Below are positions 7,793 through 15,367 of a stretch of 35,978 bases of DNA, piece after piece (within the stretch, counting starts at the first letter, position 1; each line of letters starts with the position of its first letter). The notes under the pieces are model-generated. The model saw only the letters and a list, made by a program, of their open reading frames with translations. It searched no databases and was not told the origin of the DNA. Origin of the DNA: Marinibacterium sp. (lineage in GTDB: Bacteria; Pseudomonadota; Alphaproteobacteria; Rhodobacterales; Rhodobacteraceae). The stretch spans positions 1 to 35,978 of the forward strand of contig JAOXSC010000161.1 in assembly GCA_025800215.1 (NCBI GenBank), in the 5' to 3' direction. A program made the position numbers and the translations under genes.

Positions 7793-8554
7793 TCAGATCG
7801 CCAGGTATTCGGCCCGCAGCTCTTCGTTCTGCAGCACTTCGGCGGCGCTGCCGTCAAAGACGATGCCGCCGGTATCGAGGATCACCGCCCGGTCCGCGAG
7901 CTCGAGCGCGCGCACCGCGTTCTGTTCCACGATGATTGTGGTCATGCCCTGTTCCTTGATGTGGATCAGCGTCTTTTCGATCTCGTCCACGATCACCGGG
8001 GCCAGCCCTTCGTAGGGTTCGTCAAGCAACAGGACCTTGATGTCGCGGGCCAGCGCGCGGGCGATGGCCAGCATCTGCTGTTCACCCCCCGACAGCGTCA
8101 CCCCTTCCTGTTTGCGCCGCTCGCCAAGGCGCGGGAACAGGTCATAGAGGCGATCCAGTGACCAGCCGATGGGCGGTTCGATCTGGGCCAGCTGCAGGTT
8201 TTCTTCGACCGTGAGGCCGGGGATGATGCGGCGGTCTTCGGGGACCAGCCCCAGACCGACCTTGGCGGCCTGATGGCTGCTCATGGTGTGCAGCGGCTGG
8301 TGATCAAGCCAGATTTCACCATGGCGCACTTCGGGGTCGCCGATGCGCGCGATCGAGCGCAGCGTCGATGTCTTGCCGGCCCCGTTGCGCCCCAGAAGCG
8401 CGAGGATCTCGCCTTCGTGCACGTTGAAGCTGATGCCCTGCACGATATAGCTTTCGCCGTAATAGGCGTGCATGTCCCAGATCGACAGAAAGGCCGGCGC
8501 GGTCTGGGCCAGGTTGGCGTTTTTCGAAAAGTCGGGTTTGACGTTCATTGTCAT
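7793..8554 (-). CDS. livF: Branched-chain-type ABC transporter ATPase LivF
   Basis: 253-aa cytoplasmic ATPase of the HAAT/urea/carboxylate uptake class. It has Walker A GRNGAGKTS, signature LSGGEQQMLAIARAL, Walker B VLLLDEPYEGLAP and the H-loop region IIVEQN typical of LivF, where His is replaced in the family. A second in-frame ATG at 8548 fits the GAGGAC ribosome site better, so the protein may be two residues shorter. It is the last gene of the importer run. It has a palindromic repeat on each side and is separated from livG by 52 bp containing one copy. Confidence 0.95.
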   Translation of the reverse strand: MTMNVKPDFSKNANLAQTAPAFLSIWDMHAYYGESYIVQGISFNVHEGEILALLGRNGAGKTSTLRSIARIGDPEVRHGEIWLDHQPLHTMSSHQAAKVGLGLVPEDRRIIPGLTVEENLQLAQIEPPIGWSLDRLYDLFPRLGERRKQEGVTLSGGEQQMLAIARALARDIKVLLLDEPYEGLAPVIVDEIEKTLIHIKEQGMTTIIVEQNAVRALELADRAVILDTGGIVFDGSAAEVLQNEELRAEYLAI

Positions 8555-8578
8555 GTCCTCGCTGATGGCGGGGGGAAA

Positions 8579-8600
8579 GGCGGGCTGAAGCCCGCCCTAC
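8579..8600. repeat. 22-bp palindromic repeat, copy 2 (livG-livF gap)
   Basis: Exact inverted copy of 7756-7777 (core GGCGGGCTGAAGCCCGCC followed by CTAC). It lies inside the liv transcript between livG and livF, 7 bp after the livG stop. It can form a strong hairpin in the mRNA that could change livF expression or stabilise the upstream message. Confidence 0.8.
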
Positions 8601-8606
8601 GCCAGG

Positions 8607-9362
8607 TCAGGCGCTTTCGCCCAGATAGGCTTCGCGCACCTTGGGGTTGCCGCGGATGTTTTCGGGGTCATCTTCGACCAGCGGCGTGCCCTGAGCCAGC
8701 ACGGTGATGCGCTGCGCCAGGCTGAACACGACATGCATGTCATGCTCGATGATGGCGATGGTGATGTCGCGGCTGTCGTGGATGTCCTTGAGCAGGTCGA
8801 TGGTGTTGTTGGTATCGGCCCGCGCCATGCCCGCGGTGGGTTCGTCCAGCAGCAGCAGGCGCGGTTCCTGGCTGAGACACATGCCGATTTCCAGCCGTCG
8901 CTTGTCGCCGCGCGACAGCGCGGCGGCGTGATCGTGGCGTTTGTCGGCCATGTTCATTTCCGTCAGCATGTGTTCGGCGCGTTCGACGATGTCCTTCTGC
9001 CCCATCATGCTGGGGATCGCGTTCAGTTCAAACGCGCCGTCGCGCTTGGCAAAGCAGGGGATCATCATGTTTTCCAGCACCGTCAGATCTCCGAAGATCT
9101 CGGGGGTCTGGAACACGCGGGAAATGCCCATCTGGTTGATCTCGTAGGGCGCGCGCCCCAGCACCGACTGGCCGTCGAACATGACCGATCCGGTATCCGG
9201 GATCAGCTTGCCCACCAGACAGTTCAGCAGGGTGGATTTGCCCGCCCCGTTGGGTCCGATGATCGCGTGCACCGAGTTTTCGCGCACGCTCAGGTTCACA
9301 TCCGACAGCGCCTGCAGCCCGCCGAACCGTTTGCCGACACCTTTGACTTCGAGAATGCTCAT
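8607..9362 (-). CDS. livG: Branched-chain-type ABC transporter ATPase LivG
   Basis: 251 aa from the ATG at 9362 (MSILEVKGVGKRFGG). An AAGGAGA ribosome site supports this start, and the longer open frame would run back into livM. Walker A is GPNGAGKST. The signature reads LSRGDKRRLEIG, without the usual second Gly and with Asp, a variation within LivG/UrtD-like ATPases. Walker B is LLLLDEPTAGMARADTN, and the H-loop is IAIIEHDMHVVF. It pairs with LivF to energise LivHM and lies 13 bp after livM. Confidence 0.95.
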   Translation of the reverse strand: MSILEVKGVGKRFGGLQALSDVNLSVRENSVHAIIGPNGAGKSTLLNCLVGKLIPDTGSVMFDGQSVLGRAPYEINQMGISRVFQTPEIFGDLTVLENMMIPCFAKRDGAFELNAIPSMMGQKDIVERAEHMLTEMNMADKRHDHAAALSRGDKRRLEIGMCLSQEPRLLLLDEPTAGMARADTNNTIDLLKDIHDSRDITIAIIEHDMHVVFSLAQRITVLAQGTPLVEDDPENIRGNPKVREAYLGESA

Positions 9363-9375
9363 CTGTCGGGTCTCC

Positions 9376-10572
9376 TTATTCTGCCGGTTCGGTCTTGGCG
9401 GGGGTGGTCTTGTCTTGCGTCTTGCGACGGAACAGGCGTGCGATGCGTTGCCCGGCCTCGACCAGACCACCGGGCAGGAAGATCACCACCGCCATGAAGA
9501 TCAGCCCCAGCGTCAGGTGCCAGCCTTTGCCCACGAACGGGTAGACAATGGCGACGATGAAATCCTCAAGCCCGTCGGGCAGGAAGGCGAACCACTGGTG
9601 CAGCACGTCCTTGTTGATCTTGGACAGGATGTTTTCCATGTATTTGATCAGGCCCGCGCCCAGCACCGGTCCGATCAGCGTGGCCGCACCGCCCAGGATC
9701 GTCATCAGCACGACCTCGCCGCTGGCGGTCCAGAACATGCGTTCGGGGCCCACCTGCGTGTCCATGGCTACCAGCAGCCCGCCGGCCAGACCCGCATACA
9801 TGCCCGAGATCACGAAGGCCGCAAGCGTATAGGGTTTGGGGTTGAGCCCGGTATAGTTCAGCCGTTGCTGGTTCGATTTGACCGCCCGCAGCATCATCCC
9901 AAAGGGCGAGCGGAAGATGCGGATCGACAGGTAGAAGGCCAGCAGCATCACCACCGCTGCCAGATAGTAGCCGGCGTTGAAGGTAAAGAGCCAGCCACCC
10001 AGCTGCAGGTCAAAGCTCTGCCCCATCTGCAGGCCGAAGATGTTGGCCTTGGGCGTTGCCCCTTCGGCCAGCGCCGCATCCAGGATACGCGGGTCGTCGA
10101 CCTTGGGCTGCAGGCCGGTTTCACCGCCGGTGATCGGCGTCAGCACCGAATAGGCCAGCGCATAGGACATCTGGGCAAAGGCCAGCGTCAGGATCGAAAA
10201 ATAGATCCCCGAGCGGCGCAGCGAGATCCAGCCAACCGCAAGGCTGAACAGCCCCGCCACCAGCACCGAGATGATGATGGCAGGCAGCACGTTCATCGTC
10301 AGCAGCTTCATCATCCAGATCGCCGCATAGCTGCCCACGCCCAGAAACGCCGCATGGCCAAAGGACAGATAGCCGGTCAGCCCGAACAGGATGTTGAACC
10401 CGATGGCAAAGATCCCGAAGATCACAAAGCGCTGCATCAGGTCGGGATAGCCCGCGTTGAACTGCGCCATCGCCGAGCCTTCGGGGAAGGGGTTGAGGAT
10501 GAAGGGGGCCAGCAGCGTCAGGATCGCCACGACGATCAGCAGGCCGGTGTCTTTCTTGGTCAGGCCGAACAT
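9376..10572 (-). CDS. livM: Branched-chain-type ABC transporter permease LivM
   Basis: 398-aa inner-membrane permease with about 9-10 hydrophobic segments. Family motifs are the [20 protein letters not shown] block and [23 protein letters not shown]. Relative to common LivM proteins it has an inserted soluble stretch (about residues 147-205, with [18 protein letters not shown]), probably on the outside, and a basic C-terminal tail. Such insertions occur in carboxylate or aromatic-acid members of this transporter class. The start codon lies just after the livH stop with GGAGGAC as ribosome site, so the two are translationally coupled. Confidence 0.93.
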   Translation of the reverse strand: MFGLTKKDTGLLIVVAILTLLAPFILNPFPEGSAMAQFNAGYPDLMQRFVIFGIFAIGFNILFGLTGYLSFGHAAFLGVGSYAAIWMMKLLTMNVLPAIIISVLVAGLFSLAVGWISLRRSGIYFSILTLAFAQMSYALAYSVLTPITGGETGLQPKVDDPRILDAALAEGATPKANIFGLQMGQSFDLQLGGWLFTFNAGYYLAAVVMLLAFYLSIRIFRSPFGMMLRAVKSNQQRLNYTGLNPKPYTLAAFVISGMYAGLAGGLLVAMDTQVGPERMFWTASGEVVLMTILGGAATLIGPVLGAGLIKYMENILSKINKDVLHQWFAFLPDGLEDFIVAIVYPFVGKGWHLTLGLIFMAVVIFLPGGLVEAGQRIARLFRRKTQDKTTPAKTEPAE

Positions 10573-10573
10573 G

Positions 10574-11605
10574 TCAGTCCTCCATCACGCCTTTGCGGCC
10601 CATCAGACCCCTGGGACGGGTCAGCAGGATCACGATGGCAACAAGGTAAATGATGATCTGGTTGATGCCGGGCAGGATGTTGAGCACCACGCCCATTGAG
10701 GCAAAGCTTTCCAGGATGCCCAGCAGGAACCCCGCCAGAACGGCGCCGGGCAGGGATCCCATGCCGCCCACCACGACGACGACAAAGCTCAGGACCAGAA
10801 AATCCATGCCCATGTGGTAGTTGGGCGAATTGATCGGGGTGTACATCACCCCCGCAAGCCCCGCGACAGCGGCCGCCAGGCCAAACATCAGCGTAAAGCG
10901 GCGGTCGATATTGATCCCCAGAAGCTGCACGGTTTCGCGGTCGGCCATGCCCGCGCGCACCACCATCCCGAAGGTGGTGAATTGCAGGAAGGCAAAGACC
11001 CCGCCGATCACCACCGTGGCAAAGGCAAAATAGATGATCCGCCAGTAGGGGTAGATGATCAGGTTGGGATCGAACCCCAGTGCGGCACCGAAATCGAAAC
11101 TGCCGCGGAACGCATCGGGGGCCGGGGTCGGGATCGGGTTGGCGCCGTAGAAATACTTGATGATCTCTTGCAGGACGATCGCCAGACCGAAGGTCACAAG
11201 GATCTGGTCGGCATGGGGGCGCTTGTAGAAGTGCTTTATCAGGCCGCGCTCCATCAGCACGCCCAGGCCCACCATCACGGGGATCGCAAAGAGCAGCGAC
11301 AGGGGCACCGCCCAGTCGATGATCGCTTCGCCCGTGGCCTGCCCGAACATGTCGTAGACATAGGGCACCTCGACCTTGAGAGGCTGGCCAAGGAAATCGG
11401 TTTTGGTGTCGTCGATGACGGTATGCGACAGGGTCAGGATCCGGCTGAGCGTCACGGCGCAGAACGCCCCGATCATGAACAATGCACCATGGGCAAAGTT
11501 CACGACACCCAGCGTGCCGAAGATCAGCGTCAGACCAAGCGCGATCAGCGCATAGGCCGACCCTTTGTCGAGCCCGTTCAGGATTTGCAGGATGATTGCT
11601 TCCAT
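10574..11605 (-). CDS. livH: Branched-chain-type ABC transporter permease LivH
   Basis: 343 aa from the ATG at 11605, 7 bp after a GGGAGG ribosome site; a TTG directly before it is not needed. Family motifs are [33 protein letters not shown] at the N-terminus, GLAIVLQEI, and [18 protein letters not shown] near the end. An insertion after the second membrane segment (about 58-98, DDTKTDFLG through IDWAVPL) makes it longer than E. coli LivH and matches the insertion in LivM. It forms the translocation path with LivM. Confidence 0.94.
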   Translation of the reverse strand: MEAIILQILNGLDKGSAYALIALGLTLIFGTLGVVNFAHGALFMIGAFCAVTLSRILTLSHTVIDDTKTDFLGQPLKVEVPYVYDMFGQATGEAIIDWAVPLSLLFAIPVMVGLGVLMERGLIKHFYKRPHADQILVTFGLAIVLQEIIKYFYGANPIPTPAPDAFRGSFDFGAALGFDPNLIIYPYWRIIYFAFATVVIGGVFAFLQFTTFGMVVRAGMADRETVQLLGINIDRRFTLMFGLAAAVAGLAGVMYTPINSPNYHMGMDFLVLSFVVVVVGGMGSLPGAVLAGFLLGILESFASMGVVLNILPGINQIIIYLVAIVILLTRPRGLMGRKGVMED

Positions 11606-11662
11606 CAATCCGCCTCCCGGAAATTAGGGGGATGAACCCGCGTGGCGGCGGGTCGTGAAAGG

Positions 11663-11685
11663 GGGCGGACCCGATGGATCCGCCC
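11663..11685 (-). other. Intra-operon hairpin between the binding-protein gene and livH
   Basis: GGGCGGA (11663-11669) pairs with TCCGCCC (11679-11685), with two further inner G-C pairs (11671-11677 and 11672-11676), 18 bp after the binding-protein stop. Only three T residues follow on the transcript. It is therefore more likely a partial terminator or mRNA-stabilising hairpin that raises binding-protein output over permease output. Confidence 0.5.
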
Positions 11686-11702
11686 GCCGCTGAGTGACAG
11701 GA

Positions 11703-13040
11703 TCAGGCGCCGGGGTTGCAGGTGCCCAGATTGCCGCCGAAGATCGACGGGTCATAGGTCACCTGGCCCACGGGCGTGATTTCGACGATCTCAAGAAGGT
11801 CGAATTCCGATGTCGGGTTTTCCTTGCCCTTCACCACCAGCACGTCCTTGAAGCACTGGTGATCGGCGGCGCGGTACAGGGTGGGGCCATTGCCCATGCC
11901 GTCGAACTGGAACCCTTCGAGCGCTTCGGCCACCGCGCAGGGGTTGAACGAATTGGCCCGCGTGACTGCGTCGGCATAAAGCAGCGCCTGCACATAGCAG
12001 GTGTGGGCCGCCTGGCTGGGCGGGAAGCCGTATTTGGTGCCGAAGGATTTGACAAAAGCCTTTGAGCCTTCGTCCTGCAGCGTCCAGTGCCAGTTGGTCG
12101 ACCCGTAGATGCCCTTGACGTTGGCACCGGCCCCCTTGGCCATCAGGCGTGAATACAGCGGCACGACGATCTCGAAATTCTTGCCGTTGACCTGTTTGTC
12201 ACGCAGGCCGAACTGCACGGCATTGGTCAGCGAATTGACCATGTTGCCGCCATAGTGGTTGAGCACCAGCACATCGGCCCCCGATTGCAGCACCGGCGCG
12301 ATATACGAGCTGAAATCGGTCTGCGTCAGCGGGGTCTTCACCGCGTTCACGGTTTCCCATCCCATCGCTTCGGTCGAGGTGCGCACCGCTTCTTCGGTGG
12401 TGTAACCCCAGTTGTAGTCGGCGGTTAGGTGATAGGCGCGGCGGTCCTTGCCGTAATTGGCCGCCAGGATCGGTGCCAGCGCCGCACCCGACATGTAGGA
12501 GTTGAAGAAATGGCGGAAGCCGTTGGCCTTCTTGTCCTTGCCGGTGGTGTCGTTGGAATGGGTGAGACCGGCCATGAAGATCACGCCTGCCTCCTGGCAG
12601 AGCGCCTGCACCGCAACCGCCACGCCCGATGACGAACCGCCGGTGATCATGATGGCGCCGTCCTTTTCGATCATCGACTTGGCCGATGCGCGCGCTGCGT
12701 CCGATTTGGTCTGGGTGTCGCCGGTGACATATTCGACCTTCTTGCCCAGAATGCCGTTGCCCTGCAGCGCCTTGGAGCTGAACGTGTTCAACATGCCGCC
12801 ATCGCCACCCCCGTTGAGGTGCTCGACCGCCAGCTCATAGGCGCGCAGCTCGTCGGCGCCTTCGTCGGCATAGGGTCCGGTCTGGGGCACGTTGAAGCCC
12901 AGCGTGACCGTGCCGCCGGTCGGTTCGTTGGTAAAGGCCGCTGCCGACTGGGCGGTAAAGATCGTCGGCACCGCCAGACCGGCACCTGCAACAGCACCGG
13001 ATCTGATCACGCCGCGGCGTGTGACATCTGTCTTCGTCAT
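11703..13040 (-). CDS. Periplasmic substrate-binding protein of a Liv/Urt-class ABC importer, Tat signal
   Basis: 445 aa, longer than E. coli LivJ/LivK (about 370) and close to urea- or amide-binding relatives. The N-terminus has a twin-arginine export signal, TRRGVIRSG (R8R9), then a hydrophobic run ending near QSAAAF. The mature start VTLGFNVPQTGPYADEG is the usual Peripla_BP_6 first strand, and the TGGSSSGVAVAVQALCQEAG block is the second ligand-side region. A GGGAGG ribosome site precedes the ATG. The ligand is unknown. The neighbouring CoA ligase and ScfR-type regulator favour a carboxylate over an amino acid. It is the first gene of the transporter run and is divergent from the regulator gene. 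Confidence 0.88.
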   Translation of the reverse strand: MTKTDVTRRGVIRSGAVAGAGLAVPTIFTAQSAAAFTNEPTGGTVTLGFNVPQTGPYADEGADELRAYELAVEHLNGGGDGGMLNTFSSKALQGNGILGKKVEYVTGDTQTKSDAARASAKSMIEKDGAIMITGGSSSGVAVAVQALCQEAGVIFMAGLTHSNDTTGKDKKANGFRHFFNSYMSGAALAPILAANYGKDRRAYHLTADYNWGYTTEEAVRTSTEAMGWETVNAVKTPLTQTDFSSYIAPVLQSGADVLVLNHYGGNMVNSLTNAVQFGLRDKQVNGKNFEIVVPLYSRLMAKGAGANVKGIYGSTNWHWTLQDEGSKAFVKSFGTKYGFPPSQAAHTCYVQALLYADAVTRANSFNPCAVAEALEGFQFDGMGNGPTLYRAADHQCFKDVLVVKGKENPTSEFDLLEIVEITPVGQVTYDPSIFGGNLGTCNPGA

Positions 13041-13269
13041 GTTGTCCTCCCATGAACATCTCGCTGGCGTGACCTCCTCAAATCAGGCCAGCGGTGCACT
13101 TTCCGTGCAAAATCAGTATCCGTTGCGGAAAGAAAATGACTCAATAAGTCTTTTTATTTGCTTATCTATTCTGTAAACAAATCGACAGGCTGCAGGCGAT
13201 ACTTGTAAATTTGCTTATCTCGCGCCGCAGAAAGCCGTTGCGCCTGCTGGGTTTTTCAGGGGGGATCAG
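13041..13269. promoter_or_regulatory. Divergent promoter region with repeated ATTTGCTTATCT boxes
   Basis: This 229-bp gap is clearly richer in A+T than its surroundings. ATTTGCTTATCT occurs twice in the same direction (13156-13167 and 13209-13220), exactly 53 bp apart, about five helical turns. The first copy is also half of an inverted repeat, ATTTGCTTA (13156-13164) with TAAACAAAT (13174-13182), one mismatch. Known ScfR regulators (RamB, PccR) bind TTTGC-containing sites, so these boxes are good candidates for operators of the adjacent regulator, controlling itself and the transporter. Confidence 0.6.
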
Positions 13270-14586
13270 ATGTCGCGCGACACGCTAACCGGAAGCCGCA
13301 TCCGCGAAAGACGCCAGATTGTCGGGCTCAAACAGGCCGACCTGGCGCGGCGCGTTGGTGTGTCGCCGTCTTATCTCAACCTCATCGAACATAACAGGCG
13401 CAGAATCGGCGGCAAGCTTCTGGCCGATATTGCCGAGACGCTGGGCGTTGATCACGCCATGCTCAGCGAAGGGGCCGAAGCCGCCCTGGTGGCCACCCTG
13501 CGCGAAGCCGCCGTCGAAGCCGGGCCCATCGCCGTGGAAACCGATCGCGCCGAAGAATTTGCCGGGCGCTTTCCCGGCTGGGCCGAGGTTCTGGGCGCTG
13601 CCCATCGCCGCATTCTGGCGCTGGAGCGGACGGTGGAAACGCTCAGCGACCGGCTTGCCCATGACCCCAACCTGGCCGGATCCCTGCACGAGGTGCTGTC
13701 GACCGCCGCCGCGATCCGCTCGACCGCGTCGATCCTGGCCGAACCGGGCGAGATCGAACCGGCCTGGCGCGACCGCTTTCACCGCAACCTGAACGAAGAC
13801 AGCCAGCGGCTGGCCGACAGTTCCAAGGCGCTGGTGGAATATCTGGATGAACATGACGGCGCCGAAGATCGCCGCACCGCCCCGCGCGAAGAGGTGGATC
13901 TGTTCATGGAAACTGCAGGCTATCGCTTTCCCACGCTGGAACAGCCTGGCGGGTCCATCGACGCGGTGGTGCAGGATGCGCGGCACCTGACATCGCGCGC
14001 GGCGCGTGAAATCGCGGCGGCCGTTCTGGAAGGCTATGTCGAAGACGCCGCCGCCATGCCACTGGACCGCTGTGCCGAGGCGATCGACGAGCTGGGCCTG
14101 GATCCGGCGGGCATGGCGCAGCGCTTTGGCGTGCCGCTGCACACGGTGCTGCGGCGGTTGGCGGTGCTGCCGCCCGACATCGTGGGCTGTGAAATCGGGC
14201 TGGTGATCTGTGACCCTGCGGGCACCATTCTGGTGCGCAAGCAGGTGGCGGGCTTTGCGATGCCGCGCTTTGGCGCACCGTGCCCGCTCTGGCCGCTGTT
14301 TTCCGCGCTCAGCCGGCCGCATCACCCGATCCGGCGGCGGGTGGTGCAGCAGGGGCGCGATGCGGTCCGCTTTGATTGCCTCAGCCTGTCCTATCCGGCG
14401 CTGAACGTGGATTTCGACCATGATCCGCTGTGGCATGCGATCATGCTGATCCTGCCGGAACAGGCGGTGCCGCTGCCGCGCGAAGGATCCCAAAGGCTGG
14501 GCGAGGTCGGCAGCACCTGCCGGATCTGTTCCCGCCGATCCTGCCCGGCGCGACGTGAACCGTCGATCCTGGACGAAGGCTTTTGA
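13270..14586 (+). CDS. XRE-type short-chain acyl-CoA regulator (ScfR/PccR/RamB family)
   Basis: 438-aa transcription factor. The helix-turn-helix is at about residues 9-62 (RIRERRQIVGLKQADLARR, then SPSYLNLIEHNRRRIGG). The C-terminal DUF2083 region ends in the family Cys motif with C417, C420 and C425 (TCRICSRRSCPARREPSIL). The segment MAQRFGVPLHTVLRRLAVL is also typical. I see no HExxH, so the M78-like middle part found in some relatives is degenerate or absent. Characterised members sense acyl-CoAs: PccR controls propionyl-CoA use in Rhodobacter, RamB controls acetate genes. It is transcribed away from the ABC importer and probably regulates it. The ATG follows an AGGGGGG ribosome site. Confidence 0.87.
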   Translation: MSRDTLTGSRIRERRQIVGLKQADLARRVGVSPSYLNLIEHNRRRIGGKLLADIAETLGVDHAMLSEGAEAALVATLREAAVEAGPIAVETDRAEEFAGRFPGWAEVLGAAHRRILALERTVETLSDRLAHDPNLAGSLHEVLSTAAAIRSTASILAEPGEIEPAWRDRFHRNLNEDSQRLADSSKALVEYLDEHDGAEDRRTAPREEVDLFMETAGYRFPTLEQPGGSIDAVVQDARHLTSRAAREIAAAVLEGYVEDAAAMPLDRCAEAIDELGLDPAGMAQRFGVPLHTVLRRLAVLPPDIVGCEIGLVICDPAGTILVRKQVAGFAMPRFGAPCPLWPLFSALSRPHHPIRRRVVQQGRDAVRFDCLSLSYPALNVDFDHDPLWHAIMLILPEQAVPLPREGSQRLGEVGSTCRICSRRSCPARREPSILDEGF

Positions 14587-14666
14587 CAGAATTTCCGCGG
14601 CAGGTCTAAATTGACGCCAGAGGGAGGACGTGGGACAACCCGCGCCACCGGGGGGAGGATCCGGCA

Positions 14667-15041
14667 ATGCGCCGAAATGTAATGCTAATTGAAGACGAGC
14701 CCAACATCACCGAGGCGATCCGCTTTCTGCTGACGCGCGACGGCTGGGACGTGCAGACCCATGCCGATGGCAACAGCGCGGTGGATGCGGTGACGCGGGT
14801 GCTGCCCGATCTTCTGATCCTGGACGTGATGCTGCCGGGAAAAAGCGGGATGGACATCCTGCGCGATCTGCGTGGGCGCCCGGAAACCGAAAGCCTGCCG
14901 GTGCTGATGCTGACCGCACGCGGTCAGTCGCGCGATCGCGACATGGCCGAAAAGGCCGGAGTGAACCGGTTCATGACCAAACCCTTTTCGAACGCCGAAG
15001 TTCTGGACGCGGTGCGCGATCTGGTGCCGTCGCCGACATGA
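14667..15041 (+). CDS. Stand-alone CheY-like response regulator
   Basis: 124-aa single receiver domain with no output domain. The acidic pocket is E9-D10, the phospho-acceptor is D53 in LLILDVMLPGKSG, and the switch Thr83 and conserved Lys105 are in LMLTARG and FMTKPFS. A strong GGGGGAGG ribosome site precedes the ATG. Its stop overlaps the next start by 4 bp (ATGA at 15038), and that gene in turn overlaps the sensor kinase, so it is almost certainly the kinase's partner. With no DNA-binding part, it must act by protein contact or as a phosphate shuttle. Confidence 0.93.
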   Translation: MRRNVMLIEDEPNITEAIRFLLTRDGWDVQTHADGNSAVDAVTRVLPDLLILDVMLPGKSGMDILRDLRGRPETESLPVLMLTARGQSRDRDMAEKAGVNRFMTKPFSNAEVLDAVRDLVPSPT

Positions 15042-15367
15042 GCGGCGGGCAGACGCCACCGGTCTTTCTTGAACGGCGCACCTATCGGCGTCGGCGCGTG
15101 CTGGATGCCGCGCGGGTGTTGCCCTGGATCGGGTCGGCCCTGCTGGCGGCGCCCATGCTGTGGCCGGTCGCACGGCCCGACACGGACGGCGCGACCATGC
15201 CGATGTCGCATGCGATGACCTTTGTCTTTGCGGCCTGGTTCGGGCTGATCCTGCTGTCGGCGGTCCTGTCTGTTCTGCTGGGGCGCACAGGGGCGACCGA
15301 TCTGTCGGATGCGGGTGATGTTGCCCAGATTTCGCCGGTGCGCCCGGACCGGGGCCGCGCGCGGTGA
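15038..15367 (+). CDS. Small membrane protein between response regulator and sensor kinase
   Basis: 109 aa, no recognised family. A basic, soluble N-terminus (FLERRTYRRRRVLDAARVLP) leads into a hydrophobic segment at about residues 28-46. A second one lies at about 59-82 (MTFVFAAWFGLILLSAVLSVLL), followed by a polar tail. It overlaps the receiver gene by 4 bp and the kinase gene by 4 bp. Relatives of SSS-type symporters often have a small DUF485/DUF4212-like membrane subunit encoded just before them. This protein could be the counterpart for the kinase's transporter-like domain, though I do not recognise the sequence signature. Confidence 0.75.
   Translation: MSGGQTPPVFLERRTYRRRRVLDAARVLPWIGSALLAAPMLWPVARPDTDGATMPMSHAMTFVFAAWFGLILLSAVLSVLLGRTGATDLSDAGDVAQISPVRPDRGRAR

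Noticed and set aside
9363-9470. N-terminal extension of livG
   Set aside because: It reads into the end of livM and has a non-LivG, Arg/Pro-rich sequence; AAGGAGA supports the start at 9362.
9181-10653. 490-codon open frame on the plus strand, antisense to livG and livM
   Set aside because: The translation is rich in His, Gln, Arg and Asp without domains, and the liv genes opposite are clear with good ribosome sites.
7793-13040. Assignment of the importer as the urea transporter UrtABCDE
   Set aside because: Gene order and binding-protein length would fit, but no urease gene is near, and the CoA ligase and acyl-CoA-type regulator suggest another ligand. Left open.
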